Assembly: GCA_947446815.1 (NCBI GenBank)
Contig: CANFGT010000001.1
Location: 186,001 to 250,000 of the forward strand
Length of the DNA: 64,000 nucleotides
DNA from: Acidimicrobiaceae bacterium
GTDB taxonomy: Bacteria; Actinomycetota; Acidimicrobiia; Acidimicrobiales; Ilumatobacteraceae
Direction: 5' to 3'
Shown: positions 40,585-49,810 of the stretch, one piece after another
Layout: the number at the start of each line of letters is the position of its first letter
Numbering within the stretch: position 1 is the stretch's first letter
The notes under the pieces: generated by a model
The model's input: only the letters and a program-made list of their open reading frames with translations
The model's database searches: none
What the model was told of the DNA's origin: nothing
Program-made: the position numbers and the translations under genes

Positions 40585-42414
40585 TCACCACGTATCAACC
40601 ATGGGGCGTTTTTTGCCATCGCGGGCACGCCATGACTTGGTCGAACCAATAATGCTGAGGATGCGATGACGTGTTTCGGCAGGGTCAATGACATCGTCGA
40701 TTTCAACGTGGCTCGCCATATTGAGAGCACTGCCGTGTTCGTATGCACGAGTGATCAGTTTTGCTTCAAGCTCTGCACGTTCAGTTTCGTTCTCAATCGC
40801 TGCTAGTTCTTTGCTGTAACCGAGGCGCACGGCACCCTCAAGTCCCATGCCACCGAATTCGCCAGTTGGCCATGACACTGTCATGGAATTTGAATGGAAT
40901 CCGCCACCAGCCATCGCCATTGCGCCAAGGCCATAGCCTTTGCGAAGAACAATGGTGACCCAAGGGACGTTGATGCTTGCTGCGGTGACGAAGAGACGAC
41001 CAAAGTGACGCACCTGTGCTGTGTGTTCGGCTTCGGGGCCAACCATGAAACCTGGCGTATCGCAGAGGCTGACGATGGGAATGTCGTATGCGTCGCAGAG
41101 CTGAATAAAGCGCGAGGCCTTATCGGAAGCATCGGAATCAATGGCGCCACCTAGATGTGCGGGATTGTTGGCGATGACTCCCACAGGCTTTCCTTCAATA
41201 CGAAGAAGAGTGGTGAGAATGCCAATACCAAAGGTGGGTCGAAGCTCCAGTGCTGAGTCAATATCTGCAAGTGCATCAATGACCGTGCGCACCTCGTATA
41301 CACGCGTGCGCTGTTCAGGAATAAGTGTGCGCAAGACCTCGTCATCATGACGGTTCCAATTCTTGGTGGCACCTTGAAAGAAGCCAAGGTATTTCTTTGC
41401 CGCGACGACTGCTGCCGCTTCATCGGCGACACGAATATCAACGACGCCATTAGCTGTTTGCACATCAATCGGGCCAATGTCGGTGGGCTTCACCACGCCG
41501 AGCCCGCCGCCTTCGATCATCGCAGGACCTGCCATGCCGATATTGGAGTTCTCTGTTGCAATCACTACATCGCAACAGCCCAATAGTGCCGCGTTGCCTG
41601 CAAAGCAATATCCCGAGGTGATGCCAACAAGGGGAACGAGTCCAGAGAGGCGAGCAAAGAGCGCGAAAGCTGGGCCATCGAGACCAGCGACACCCGCAGC
41701 ATCAGTATCTCCAGGACGTCCGCCGCCACCTTCTGCAAAGAGAACAAACGGTGTGCGTAATTGTTCGGCAACGGTGAAGAGTCTGTCCTTCTTGCGATGG
41801 TTAAGGAAACCTTGAGTTCCGGCGAGGACGGTGTAGTCGTATGAAGCAAGAGCAATACGCGAGGTGTCTGCGTCAAACTCATCAGCATTGACTGTTGCAA
41901 GTCCGCCCACTAATCCGTCGGCCGGTGTATTGCGGATGAGATCGTCTAGTTCTCGTCGTTGACGTTGTGCGGCAACTGCAAAAGATCCGTATTCAACAAA
42001 GCTTCCTTCGTCAACGAGGTCAGCGATATTCGCGCGAGCCGTGCGTTGGCCTTTAGCTGCGCGACGTGCGACGGCCTCGGGGCGCGCTTCATCTGTTGTG
42101 AGATGTCGACGTTCGCGATATTTCGCAAGGTCGGCTCGCTCTGCAGTTTCCATCAACGTCGTATCTTGAGCAGCTTGGGTGGAAGCGGCGCCCGGTGTGA
42201 TGCTGATGAGAATTTGGCCAGAGGCAATGGTGTCGCCTTCAGCCACAGCAATGGAAGCCACGACACCGTCTACCCCTGCTTCGACAGGGTGTTCCATCTT
42301 CATTGATTCGATGATGATGACTTCTTGACGGGCATGCACGGAGTCCCCGACAGCAACCTTGAGTTTGAAGATTGTTCCGAGAAGAGGGGAGGCGATGTCA
42401 TGATTCGAAGCCAT
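40585..42414 (-). CDS. Biotinyl-domain / carboxyltransferase fusion (acyl-CoA carboxylase beta-type)
   Basis: A 609-residue protein. Residues 1-70 are a biotinyl domain with the biotin-accepting lysine K39 in ESMKMEH; from about 110 onward there is a full two-domain carboxyltransferase with GGGRPGDTD, GITSGYCFAGNAAL, DTPGFMVGPEAE and GYGLGAMAMAGG. Usually the biotin carrier is fused to biotin carboxylase (AccA) or is separate; here it is at the N-terminus of the transferase subunit. The biotin carboxylase partner is not in the window. The start is set at MASNHDIASP; the substrate acyl-CoA is unknown. Confidence 0.88.
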   Translation of the reverse strand: MASNHDIASPLLGTIFKLKVAVGDSVHARQEVIIIESMKMEHPVEAGVDGVVASIAVAEGDTIASGQILISITPGAASTQAAQDTTLMETAERADLAKYRERRHLTTDEARPEAVARRAAKGQRTARANIADLVDEGSFVEYGSFAVAAQRQRRELDDLIRNTPADGLVGGLATVNADEFDADTSRIALASYDYTVLAGTQGFLNHRKKDRLFTVAEQLRTPFVLFAEGGGGRPGDTDAAGVAGLDGPAFALFARLSGLVPLVGITSGYCFAGNAALLGCCDVVIATENSNIGMAGPAMIEGGGLGVVKPTDIGPIDVQTANGVVDIRVADEAAAVVAAKKYLGFFQGATKNWNRHDDEVLRTLIPEQRTRVYEVRTVIDALADIDSALELRPTFGIGILTTLLRIEGKPVGVIANNPAHLGGAIDSDASDKASRFIQLCDAYDIPIVSLCDTPGFMVGPEAEHTAQVRHFGRLFVTAASINVPWVTIVLRKGYGLGAMAMAGGGFHSNSMTVSWPTGEFGGMGLEGAVRLGYSKELAAIENETERAELEAKLITRAYEHGSALNMASHVEIDDVIDPAETRHRILSIIGSTKSWRARDGKKRPMVDTW

Positions 42415-42485
42415 GTGACATTGTCCCACATGACATGTCGTGCGATTCCCGTTGGGCAACGAGGCAAGACCACTAAATTCATAGA

Positions 42486-43376
42486 GTGATTCTGCTCGTG
42501 GTTGCCACTTTCCTTGTGTGCTGGCTCATTGGGTCCCGCACAAAGGTCCATCCTCGAATCATCTGGTTCGCCGAGCGGTACGTTCTCAACTTCTCACTAC
42601 CAGCCGTGATTATCGCGAAGATGACGACTGTCAAGATCGATACGGACCTACTCATTCCGTTCATTGCTGCATGGGCATGCATCATCGGTTGTTCGTCAGC
42701 CGTCTATTTCATTGGACGCGCGCGTCATTGGCCCCGTCACACTCTCGGTGCTCTCATGTTGGTAGCGGTCCTCGGCAATACCAGCTTCCTTGGGCTGGGC
42801 ATGGTGCGTGGATTGCTGGGCGAAGATCATCTCTCCGCAGCGATTGCCTATGACCAGCTCGGCACCTTCCTCGGTCTCGCTATCTATGGCTCGTATATCT
42901 CCGGGCGATTTGGCACGGGGGAGTCTGGTGCCAGAGCAATCGTGAAGCGCCTCTCGCGCTTTGGTCCGTTCCTTGCATTGCTCACGGTCATTCCATTGCG
43001 CATGGTGCATCTCGATGATGGTGTCTTACGCGTATTGAACGACATTGGTCTCACGGTTGCGCCGGTGGCGATGGGGGCCCTAGGGCTGCGTTTCACTCTT
43101 CGAGTGGACAAGTCAGTCCTCGGCCCAGCAATTACCGGACTTGTCATCAAGATGATGGCGGTGCCTGCGCTGCTTGTTCTTGTCGCAGCGATCTTTGCAT
43201 CGACTCGCGATCTCATGTGGAGTACCTCCATTCTCGAAGCAGTTGCACCACCGATGGTGACGGCAGGGGTTGTCGCTGTCGCCGCTGGGTTCGATGAGAA
43301 GCTCGTTGCTTTCGTGGTGGGTGTTGGCACTCTGGCTTCATTTATTTGGCTGCCAACCGTTTCACTGATTCTCTAG
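42486..43376 (+). CDS. AEC-family permease (auxin efflux carrier type)
   Basis: A 296-residue membrane protein with about ten helices, two repeats of five as in the AEC/YfdV family. The first helix LLVVATFLVCWLIGSRTK and NFSLPAVIIAKM, plus LGNTSFLGLGMVRGLLG in the fourth helix, are family-like. Members export or import organic acids such as malate or malonate. GTG start with TAAATT six bases upstream. It is divergent from the carboxylase fusion gene, so an organic-acid link is possible but unproven. Confidence 0.85.
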   Translation: MILLVVATFLVCWLIGSRTKVHPRIIWFAERYVLNFSLPAVIIAKMTTVKIDTDLLIPFIAAWACIIGCSSAVYFIGRARHWPRHTLGALMLVAVLGNTSFLGLGMVRGLLGEDHLSAAIAYDQLGTFLGLAIYGSYISGRFGTGESGARAIVKRLSRFGPFLALLTVIPLRMVHLDDGVLRVLNDIGLTVAPVAMGALGLRFTLRVDKSVLGPAITGLVIKMMAVPALLVLVAAIFASTRDLMWSTSILEAVAPPMVTAGVVAVAAGFDEKLVAFVVGVGTLASFIWLPTVSLIL

Positions 43377-43404
43377 GTGGCTCCAGTGTCAGGGAGCCCT
43401 TCGT

Positions 43405-44871
43405 TTGGCACTAAACATTGGGTTAATGATTTCCTTCATCCAACGCCTCGAAGACCTTGCTGCGTCATCGCCTAACACAATCGCGGTTTCATGTGGCGAG
43501 GACACCATCACTCGTGCAGAGCTCATACAACGGGGATACAACCTTGCTGTATATCTGCATGAACATGGAACTCGTGAAGGCGACATGGTCACTGTTGCAG
43601 TGCCCAACAGCATTGACTTCTTCGTTGCATATGTTGCAGCGTGGCGATTGGGCGCAACACCTCAACCCATCTCTTCGCGACTTCCGCAACGCGAACTTGA
43701 GGCGATAATTGAACTTGCAAATCCCTCGGCGCTGATTGGTGTTGGTGAAGGCGAGTTTCCTGGGCGAACATGTTTGCCCATTGGGTTCCGTGCACCCGAT
43801 GCCGATGCATCCCATTTGCCGTACGTGATTTCACAAGCATGGAAAGCGCCAACATCGGGCGGTAGTACTGGACGGCCAAAGTTGATCGTCTCGGGAGACC
43901 CTGCAGCGTTTGATGAGACTTTGCCACCCCCGTTGATGATGGACCCGGGTGGATGTTTAGTCATGCCAGGGCCGCTGTATCACAATGGCCCCGCCGTGTG
44001 GAGTTGTCAGGCATTGCTGAACGGCTTGCAGGTTGCACTGTTGCCTCGTTTCGATGCTGCAGGAACTCTGGAAGAGATTCAGAAGTACAAAGGCAGTGTG
44101 TTGTACATGGTGCCCACCATGATGAAGCGCATCTTGCGTTTGCCCGATGAAGAACGTTTCTCGTTTGATCTCTCCAGTCTTCGAGTTGTGTGGCACTTGG
44201 CAGAACCATGCCCTGAATGGTTGAAGCTTGCGTGGATTGAATGGCTTGGCGCAGAACGCATCTTTGAGTTGTATGCAGGAACCGAAGCACAAATCGCCAC
44301 TGTGATCACGGGTCCAGAGTGGATGGCGCATCGCGGTTCGGTGGGCAAAGTGATTCCGGGCACTGTTTCCATTACCGATGAAGATGGCAACGAAGTTCCC
44401 GTGGGTGAGATGGGCGAAGTGTGGATGCGTAGTACCCGCACTTCGCCGACGTACAAGTACCTCGGAGCAACAGCACGTACACGTGACGGTGGCTGGGAGT
44501 CATTGGGGGACATGGGACGCCTCGATGAAGACGGGTACCTGTATTTGGGCGACCGCGCCGCTGACATGATTCTTTCGGGTGGAGCAAATATCTATCCAGC
44601 AGAAATCGAAGCGGTCATTCAGGAACACCCTGCAGTGAAGTCATGCGCAGTGATCGGATTCCCCGATGAAGACAAGGGGAACACTGTGCATGCAATTGTT
44701 GAGGCTGACTCGTCTGAAGTCTCCGAAGATGAACTCAAAGTATTCCTCGGTGAGCGTTTGGTGATTTACAAAGTGCCACGCACATTTGAATTCGTTGACT
44801 TTGCTCTTCGTGATGATGCAGGAAAAGTACGGCGCTCTGCTCTGCGCGCCGAACGTTTGCCGTCGGAATAG
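43405..44871 (+). CDS. AMP-dependent acyl-CoA synthetase
   Basis: A 488-residue ANL-superfamily ligase. The P-loop-like segment APTSGGSTGRPK, the GTEAQ acyl site, GDMGRLDEDGYLYLGDR and GANIYPAEIEA (hinge region) are all present, with the catalytic lysine in the C-terminal region. It activates a carboxylic acid as acyl-CoA, probably a bulky or aromatic/steroid acid by resemblance to bile-acid-CoA ligases. The TTG start has a GGAG site 8 bases upstream; an ATG at 43426 is the alternative. It is convergent with the amidohydrolase. Confidence 0.9.
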   Translation: MALNIGLMISFIQRLEDLAASSPNTIAVSCGEDTITRAELIQRGYNLAVYLHEHGTREGDMVTVAVPNSIDFFVAYVAAWRLGATPQPISSRLPQRELEAIIELANPSALIGVGEGEFPGRTCLPIGFRAPDADASHLPYVISQAWKAPTSGGSTGRPKLIVSGDPAAFDETLPPPLMMDPGGCLVMPGPLYHNGPAVWSCQALLNGLQVALLPRFDAAGTLEEIQKYKGSVLYMVPTMMKRILRLPDEERFSFDLSSLRVVWHLAEPCPEWLKLAWIEWLGAERIFELYAGTEAQIATVITGPEWMAHRGSVGKVIPGTVSITDEDGNEVPVGEMGEVWMRSTRTSPTYKYLGATARTRDGGWESLGDMGRLDEDGYLYLGDRAADMILSGGANIYPAEIEAVIQEHPAVKSCAVIGFPDEDKGNTVHAIVEADSSEVSEDELKVFLGERLVIYKVPRTFEFVDFALRDDAGKVRRSALRAERLPSE

Positions 44872-45711
44872 TTATGCGTCAACATTGGCAATAAGGGCCA
44901 ATGCGTTTGCACCAAGTATCGACGTCAATGCAGGTTTGCTTAGTTTCATTCCTGTGATCCATGTCAAACATTCGGTCACACTGATGGCAGTGTTTGGCGC
45001 ATCGGTTCCAAACAGGATGCGATCGCTCAAATGTTCGAGGTTCGCAGCATCAACGTCGGGAAACTCACGTACCACTGGCGTGAGATCGGCGAGAAGTGTT
45101 GGATGTTCTCTCATCAGCTTTAAAGCGGCGGGTGCCGAATGATGTCCACAATGAGCAAGAATCATTGGCATGTGAGGAAATGAGTCCGCTGTCATCGCGA
45201 TGGCAGGCAATTCTTCTGCTTCCGTTCGTCCATTGACATTGTGTCCCAAGTGAACGACAACGGGCAGCCTCCGTTCATTGGCGAATGAAAAGACTGGCAG
45301 TAATCGTGTGTCGTCAATGGAGAACGAACCCACTGAACAATGAAGCTTCAATACGCGTAACCCAAGTTTGTCGACGGCATTGCGCACTATCGATACGGCT
45401 TCGTCATCGCCTGGATGCACAGTGAGACCACCAACGATTGAAACAGGGGACTCTGAAAACTGTTTGACTGTTTCTGCAGCTGCTTCGTTGAGACCCTCGG
45501 CGATGCCAGGTTTATGTGCGTACGGCAGCGTCCATAAGGTGTCGACTCCTTCACGATGCAGGGAGTTGACGACAAAATCATGATCATTTGGATAGGCGAG
45601 TGGCTTTTCAGTGCCAAGTCCTGCATCAAAGAAGGCACGAACTTTTTCGCCCAATCGTCCGGGCAACAAATGAACGTGTGAATCAACGACGGTCATTTCT
45701 TGGATGGACAT
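44872..45711 (-). CDS. Amidohydrolase family protein (metal-dependent TIM barrel)
   Basis: A 279-residue amidohydrolase-2 family protein. The first metal motif is VDSHVHLLPG, then VVHLGHN and AHCGHHS supply histidines, and FGTDAPN the C-terminal aspartate, giving a complete mononuclear metal set. The family includes decarboxylases and lactone or amide hydrolases of aromatic compounds. The start is set at MSIQEMTVVDSHVH, with TACCGT 7 bases upstream; a long in-frame extension is not family-like. Its neighbours (acyl-CoA ligase, hot-dog protein) suggest catabolism. Confidence 0.88.
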   Translation of the reverse strand: MSIQEMTVVDSHVHLLPGRLGEKVRAFFDAGLGTEKPLAYPNDHDFVVNSLHREGVDTLWTLPYAHKPGIAEGLNEAAAETVKQFSESPVSIVGGLTVHPGDDEAVSIVRNAVDKLGLRVLKLHCSVGSFSIDDTRLLPVFSFANERRLPVVVHLGHNVNGRTEAEELPAIAMTADSFPHMPMILAHCGHHSAPAALKLMREHPTLLADLTPVVREFPDVDAANLEHLSDRILFGTDAPNTAISVTECLTWITGMKLSKPALTSILGANALALIANVDA

Positions 45712-45718
45712 CGATGTA

Positions 45719-45724
45719 ACGGTA
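45719..45724 (-). promoter_or_regulatory. -10 element TACCGT, leaderless type
   Basis: On the minus strand TACCGT ends 7 bases before the amidohydrolase ATG. The divergent hot-dog gene begins 46 bases from that start. Confidence 0.45.
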
Positions 45725-45756
45725 CTCCTCGCTCTGAGTATCTGCGACAATGAACC

Positions 45757-46665
45757 ATGAACTCGGAATCGTTTCCCACGGAACTCACCATCACTGGACC
45801 TGTCCGTTCTCCTCATCAGATGTTGGCTGACCAGGAATATGACGGTCACGCAAGCGTTCATGACGAAGCGACTGCGGACAAATTGGGACTTGCGGGCGCC
45901 CCCATCGAGGGCCCAACTCACTTCAGCCAATTTGATCCGATTGGCGTACGTCTGTGGGGAGAGAAGTGGTTTGAACAGGGGTGCATCAGTTCCCATTTCG
46001 AGAACATGGTGATCGAAGGTGAGACCGTGCAGCCGTTTGCAACAACATCACACATTCACTCTGCACGTATTGGGGCAATAAAGGGCGACGGCAGTTCCGT
46101 GTTGTCGGGAACGCTGACGTGTGGTCCCGACCATGGGGAGACCGAACTTGATAAGCGTCTTGCAGGGCTCAAGGAGCCTGGAGAACTGCACATTGTCGAT
46201 CAATTAGTCGTAGGACAACGCAGTGAGCCGAAGCGGGTCATGATGTCGGCTGATGAGAACAATGGTCACCTGTATCCGTTTTCGCTGAATGACAAGTTGA
46301 AAGTCATCACCGAGTCGTCGCCGTGGTACTCAACAAATGACACTCCATGGGGTCGTGCAATCATCCCGACAGAGATGGCGAGCGTGCTCGCACACAAAGT
46401 GGGTGGCGTGGGAACAGTTCGTGGCCCGGCGGTCGGGCTTTTCATTGACCTTGAAGTGCGAATGGTTGACGGCCCGCTATTTGTTGATCATGAATACGAA
46501 CTTGTACATGAGATTGTGGGAGTAGGGCAAAGTCGGCGTGTGGAGAGTTGGTGGACTCGTACATACATTTCTGACCCTGTCACGGGCGGTTTGATTGCGA
46601 CCGTGTTGTTACATCAAGGCGTGTTCAAAGCTTCGTATGAGAAATATCCCGCCGACAAGTTGTAG
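45757..46665 (+). CDS. Hot-dog fold (MaoC-like) protein, unknown substrate
   Basis: A 302-residue protein with features of a double hot-dog, MaoC-like dehydratase/hydratase: an N-terminal SVHDEATADKLGLAGAPIEGPTHFSQ split over a helix, where the segment GAPIEGPTHFSQF stands in the usual hydratase helix, and a second domain starting near residue 155 with strands LFIDLEVRMV and VESWWTRTYI. The exact dehydratase catalytic D/H pair is not clearly conserved, so an acyl-CoA binding or thioester role is also possible. It lies divergent from the amidohydrolase. Confidence 0.75.
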   Translation: MNSESFPTELTITGPVRSPHQMLADQEYDGHASVHDEATADKLGLAGAPIEGPTHFSQFDPIGVRLWGEKWFEQGCISSHFENMVIEGETVQPFATTSHIHSARIGAIKGDGSSVLSGTLTCGPDHGETELDKRLAGLKEPGELHIVDQLVVGQRSEPKRVMMSADENNGHLYPFSLNDKLKVITESSPWYSTNDTPWGRAIIPTEMASVLAHKVGGVGTVRGPAVGLFIDLEVRMVDGPLFVDHEYELVHEIVGVGQSRRVESWWTRTYISDPVTGGLIATVLLHQGVFKASYEKYPADKL

Positions 46666-46671
46666 AAAGCT

Positions 46672-47457
46672 CTACGCCGGTTGAGCGATGTAGGACGTCA
46701 TCGAGAGCGATCCCATTGTGCGCTCTTCATTAAATACTGAAACTTCTGCGTCTGTCGCTGCGGCGATGCCAGCAAAGTATGCAAGTGGAAGGAAATGATC
46801 AGGCGTAGGTACCGCGAGCCCGAATGCCTCATGTTGCGACAAGGTTGAAATCGCTGCTGGGTTTGTTTTCATGAGTTCACGAGCCTCGATGTCGAACCTG
46901 TCAGCCCATTCAAACCCGCGGCCTTCTGATCCCCATTGGATGCGACTTAAATTGTGTACCACGTTGCCGCTTGCGATGATGAGAACGCCTTCATTGAGAA
47001 GTGGTGCAAGTCGCGCACCGAGTTTAGTGTGATAGTCGAGCGATTCATTCGCGTTGATGGATAGCTGCACAACCGGAATATCCGCATCGGGATACATGTG
47101 TACGAGAACGGACCACGCGCCATGATCAAAGCCCCATTGGTCAGTGTCCATACCGACCCACGTTGGTGCGGCAAGTTCTGCAATGTGTTGTGCAAGCGCA
47201 ACACTCCCGGGTGCGGGGTATTGCACTGCAAACAATTCTTCGGGGAATCCGTAGAAGTCGTGAATCGTTCGCGGGTTTGGCATCGCTGTGACGGCAGTGG
47301 CATTGATGTACCAGTGTGCTGAGATCATGAGGATGGCAACTGGCTTCGGAATCGAGGCCGCAACATTGCGCCATGTGTCCGTATAGCGATTTGATTCCAA
47401 TGTGTTCATTGGGCTGCCGTGGCCGATAAAGAGCGCAGGGAGAGAAGTAGTTGACAT
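46672..47457 (-). CDS. ygiD: Extradiol ring-cleavage dioxygenase, 4,5-DOPA dioxygenase type (LigB family)
   Basis: A 261-residue LigB-type dioxygenase. The metal ligands are in FIGHGSPM and ISAHWY, the later GNVVHNL and EWADRF; FDHGAWSVL and TPDHFLPLAY are typical of YgiD/DODA proteins. The family uses one Fe(II) or Zn(II) to cleave catechols; the bacterial member acts on L-DOPA in vitro, and the physiological substrate is uncertain. TACAAT lies 8 bases upstream of the ATG. Confidence 0.92.
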   Translation of the reverse strand: MSTTSLPALFIGHGSPMNTLESNRYTDTWRNVAASIPKPVAILMISAHWYINATAVTAMPNPRTIHDFYGFPEELFAVQYPAPGSVALAQHIAELAAPTWVGMDTDQWGFDHGAWSVLVHMYPDADIPVVQLSINANESLDYHTKLGARLAPLLNEGVLIIASGNVVHNLSRIQWGSEGRGFEWADRFDIEARELMKTNPAAISTLSQHEAFGLAVPTPDHFLPLAYFAGIAAATDAEVSVFNEERTMGSLSMTSYIAQPA

Positions 47458-47465
47458 CGCAACTA

Positions 47466-47471
47466 ATTGTA
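47466..47471 (-). promoter_or_regulatory. -10 element TACAAT, leaderless type
   Basis: On the minus strand TACAAT ends 8 bases before the ygiD ATG. It lies in the divergent region shared with the PAP2 gene. Confidence 0.5.
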
Positions 47472-47489
47472 GACCGAGGTGTAGACGAC

Positions 47490-48083
47490 ATGACTACCGT
47501 TGTGCTTATGTCCTCCGTTACCGCAGCAGTTTTTGGTGGTTTCGACCATTGGGTGTGGCGACAACTGGTTCATCATCCTTTTCTGACCATTGTGGCTCGC
47601 CAGATCACCGATGTCGGTACCTTGCCGGTGTTGGTGCCCGTGTCGGTCCTTGGGGCAATGCTGATCTGGTGGAGATATCGCTTGGTCATTCTCGCTGTGT
47701 CTCCTTGGTGTGCACTGCACATCAACAGTGCTTCTGTCGCAGTGCTGAAGCGAACTTTCTCGGTGGCACGTCCACCGCATGCTCTCTGGCTAACTGGTGC
47801 TGGGGGAGGCAGCTTTCCTTCGGGGCACACAGCAAATACGACAAGTGTTCTTGTTGCATTCGCGCTCATTATTTATTTGCACGAGCAAGAAGCCTTCAAG
47901 CGGCGAATAGTCATTAGCGGGGCCATATTGGGTTGTGGGCTGATGGGCTGGACTCGGCTCGCTCTCAACGTGCATTGGCTTTCCGATGTGTTTGCGGGAT
48001 GGGCAGTCGGAGCATTTTTCGCAGTATCTGTGGTATTTCTGGCCCAACGGCTGAGTACGGGTAGCGACAAAAGTCACATCTAG
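47490..48083 (+). CDS. PAP2-family lipid phosphatase
   Basis: A 197-residue membrane phosphatase with five to six helices. The three catalytic motifs are recognisable: KRTFSVARP (K-x6-RP), FPSGHT (PSGH) and TRLALNVHWLSDV (SR-x5-H-x3-D) with Thr replacing Ser at its start. It dephosphorylates lipid phosphates such as undecaprenyl pyrophosphate or phosphatidic acid on the outer face of the membrane. The start is the ATG giving MTTVVLMSS. In the same direction it is followed 14 bases later by an acyl-CoA ligase. Confidence 0.9.
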   Translation: MTTVVLMSSVTAAVFGGFDHWVWRQLVHHPFLTIVARQITDVGTLPVLVPVSVLGAMLIWWRYRLVILAVSPWCALHINSASVAVLKRTFSVARPPHALWLTGAGGGSFPSGHTANTTSVLVAFALIIYLHEQEAFKRRIVISGAILGCGLMGWTRLALNVHWLSDVFAGWAVGAFFAVSVVFLAQRLSTGSDKSHI

Positions 48084-48097
48084 GCAAGAATGGGGCA

Positions 48098-49807
48098 GTG
48101 ATCAAGCATTACCTCGAAGCCCGTGCCGAACTCGATGCTCCTGGCTCATCTTTTGCCACCACGGTGATGGATGTCCGTGGAGTGCCGACCAAAGTTTTTG
48201 CGGCAGCGCCACCGCATATGCGCGCCATCTGGGAAATTTCAGCGGCTCATGCCGACAAGGACTACTTGGTATACGAAGACGAGCGGTACACGTATGGAGA
48301 GATTCATCGTCAAGTACGCATCCTTGCTACATATCTTTCGACGCTCGGCGTTGGTCGCAATGATCGTGTAGCAGTATCGATGCGCAATTACCCAGAGTGG
48401 GTCGTTTCCTACTGGGCCACTGTGTCGCTGGGTGCAGCACTCGTTGGAATGAATGCGTGGTGGACACCGACCGAAATGGAATATGCATTAAAGGACAGTT
48501 CACCAAAGGTGCTCATCGTTGATGGTGAGCGTCTTGAACGTCTTCTTCAAATCACAGATGCTCCAGCGATGCACCTCATTGTCGCTCGACATGATGGAGT
48601 GATTCCTGCAAGTGCAGTGACGTGGGTCAATGCAGTTGCCGGAGCTGATCCTGGTTCATTGCCTGCTGCTGATATCGATCCTGAAGATGACGCAACAATT
48701 TTCTACACCTCAGGCACTACAGGTTTCCCAAAGGGTGCACAGCTCACGAATCGTGGTTCCGTAGCAAACATATTGAACATTGCCGCCATGGCTGGTGCAA
48801 CGGCGCTAGCAGAAGCAAAAGCGATAGCGGCTGGCGAGATTCCCGCGCCACCACCAAAGCCGTCAACGCCCACTGCCTTCATGGCGCCGACACCGTTTTT
48901 TCATGTGACTGCATGTAACTGCATCTTGCACCCCGCAACTCTCACTGGTGCGAAAGTTGTGATGACGTATAAGTGGGATGCAGGTCGCGCTCTTGAGCTC
49001 ATTGAGCGAGAGAAGATCACCAATTTCTCTGGCGTACCAACAATGGGTCGCGAATTGTTAATGCACCCTGACTGGGCAACACGCGACACATCGACATTGC
49101 AAGGCATGGGTGGGGGCGGTTCGGCTGTGCAGCCTGACCTCGTGCACAAGATTGCTGGAGCTTTGAAGCAAGGTCAACCATCGACCGGATACGGAATGAC
49201 GGAAACGTGTGGCATCATCACCGCAAATTCATCGCGTTTATATGTGGAGAGACCTGACTCGTGCGGCCCATTGGTGCCAACTGTGGAAGGCAAGTTAATT
49301 GACGAAGAAGGAAATGATTTGCCTCAGGACCCGAACACGGTGGGCATCCTCTGTGTCCGTGGAGCAATAACAATCAAGGGATATCTCAATCGCCCTGAAG
49401 CCAATGCAGAGACCATCAAAGATGGTTGGCTTAATACGGGCGACGTTGCACGAATTGATGCCGACGGCTTTGTGTACATCGTGGACCGTGCAAAAGACAT
49501 GGTGATTCGTGGCGGCGAGAACGTGTACTGCAGCGAAGTAGAAGCTGCCATCTACACACACGAGGCAATTGCGGAAGCTGCAGTCTTTGGCGTGCCCGAT
49601 GAGCGATTGGGTGAAGAAGTCGGCGCAGTACTCGTACTTCGCCCTGGTGCGACTCTTACTGAAGAAGAATTGCGCTCACACTTGTCAGCAACCTTGGCAC
49701 GTCACAAGATTCCGTCGAAGGTGTGGTTCCGTGATGAACCCATCCCACGCAATGCAACCGGCAAGTTCTTGAAGCGAGAGCTCCGTAAAGAACTCATCGG
49801 CGAATAG
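48098..49807 (+). CDS. Class I adenylate-forming acyl-CoA synthetase (fatty-acid CoA ligase)
   Basis: A 569-residue ANL-superfamily enzyme. FYTSGTTGFPKG is the AMP-binding motif, YGMTETCG the acyl-binding motif, GWLNTGDVARIDADGF and GGENVYCSEVEAAIY the hinge region, and NATGKFLKRELR the C-terminal lysine region. It activates fatty or related acids to CoA thioesters. Start GTG after TAGGCA (11 bases), a weaker match to the leaderless pattern. It is larger than the ligase at 43405 and belongs to the long-chain type. Confidence 0.93.
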   Translation: MIKHYLEARAELDAPGSSFATTVMDVRGVPTKVFAAAPPHMRAIWEISAAHADKDYLVYEDERYTYGEIHRQVRILATYLSTLGVGRNDRVAVSMRNYPEWVVSYWATVSLGAALVGMNAWWTPTEMEYALKDSSPKVLIVDGERLERLLQITDAPAMHLIVARHDGVIPASAVTWVNAVAGADPGSLPAADIDPEDDATIFYTSGTTGFPKGAQLTNRGSVANILNIAAMAGATALAEAKAIAAGEIPAPPPKPSTPTAFMAPTPFFHVTACNCILHPATLTGAKVVMTYKWDAGRALELIEREKITNFSGVPTMGRELLMHPDWATRDTSTLQGMGGGGSAVQPDLVHKIAGALKQGQPSTGYGMTETCGIITANSSRLYVERPDSCGPLVPTVEGKLIDEEGNDLPQDPNTVGILCVRGAITIKGYLNRPEANAETIKDGWLNTGDVARIDADGFVYIVDRAKDMVIRGGENVYCSEVEAAIYTHEAIAEAAVFGVPDERLGEEVGAVLVLRPGATLTEEELRSHLSATLARHKIPSKVWFRDEPIPRNATGKFLKRELRKELIGE

Positions 49808-49810
49808 GCG

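Noticed and set aside
47451-47456. TTGACA as a -35 element for the PAP2 gene
   Set aside because: No matching -10 hexamer at 16-18 bases; the sequence is part of the ygiD start region.
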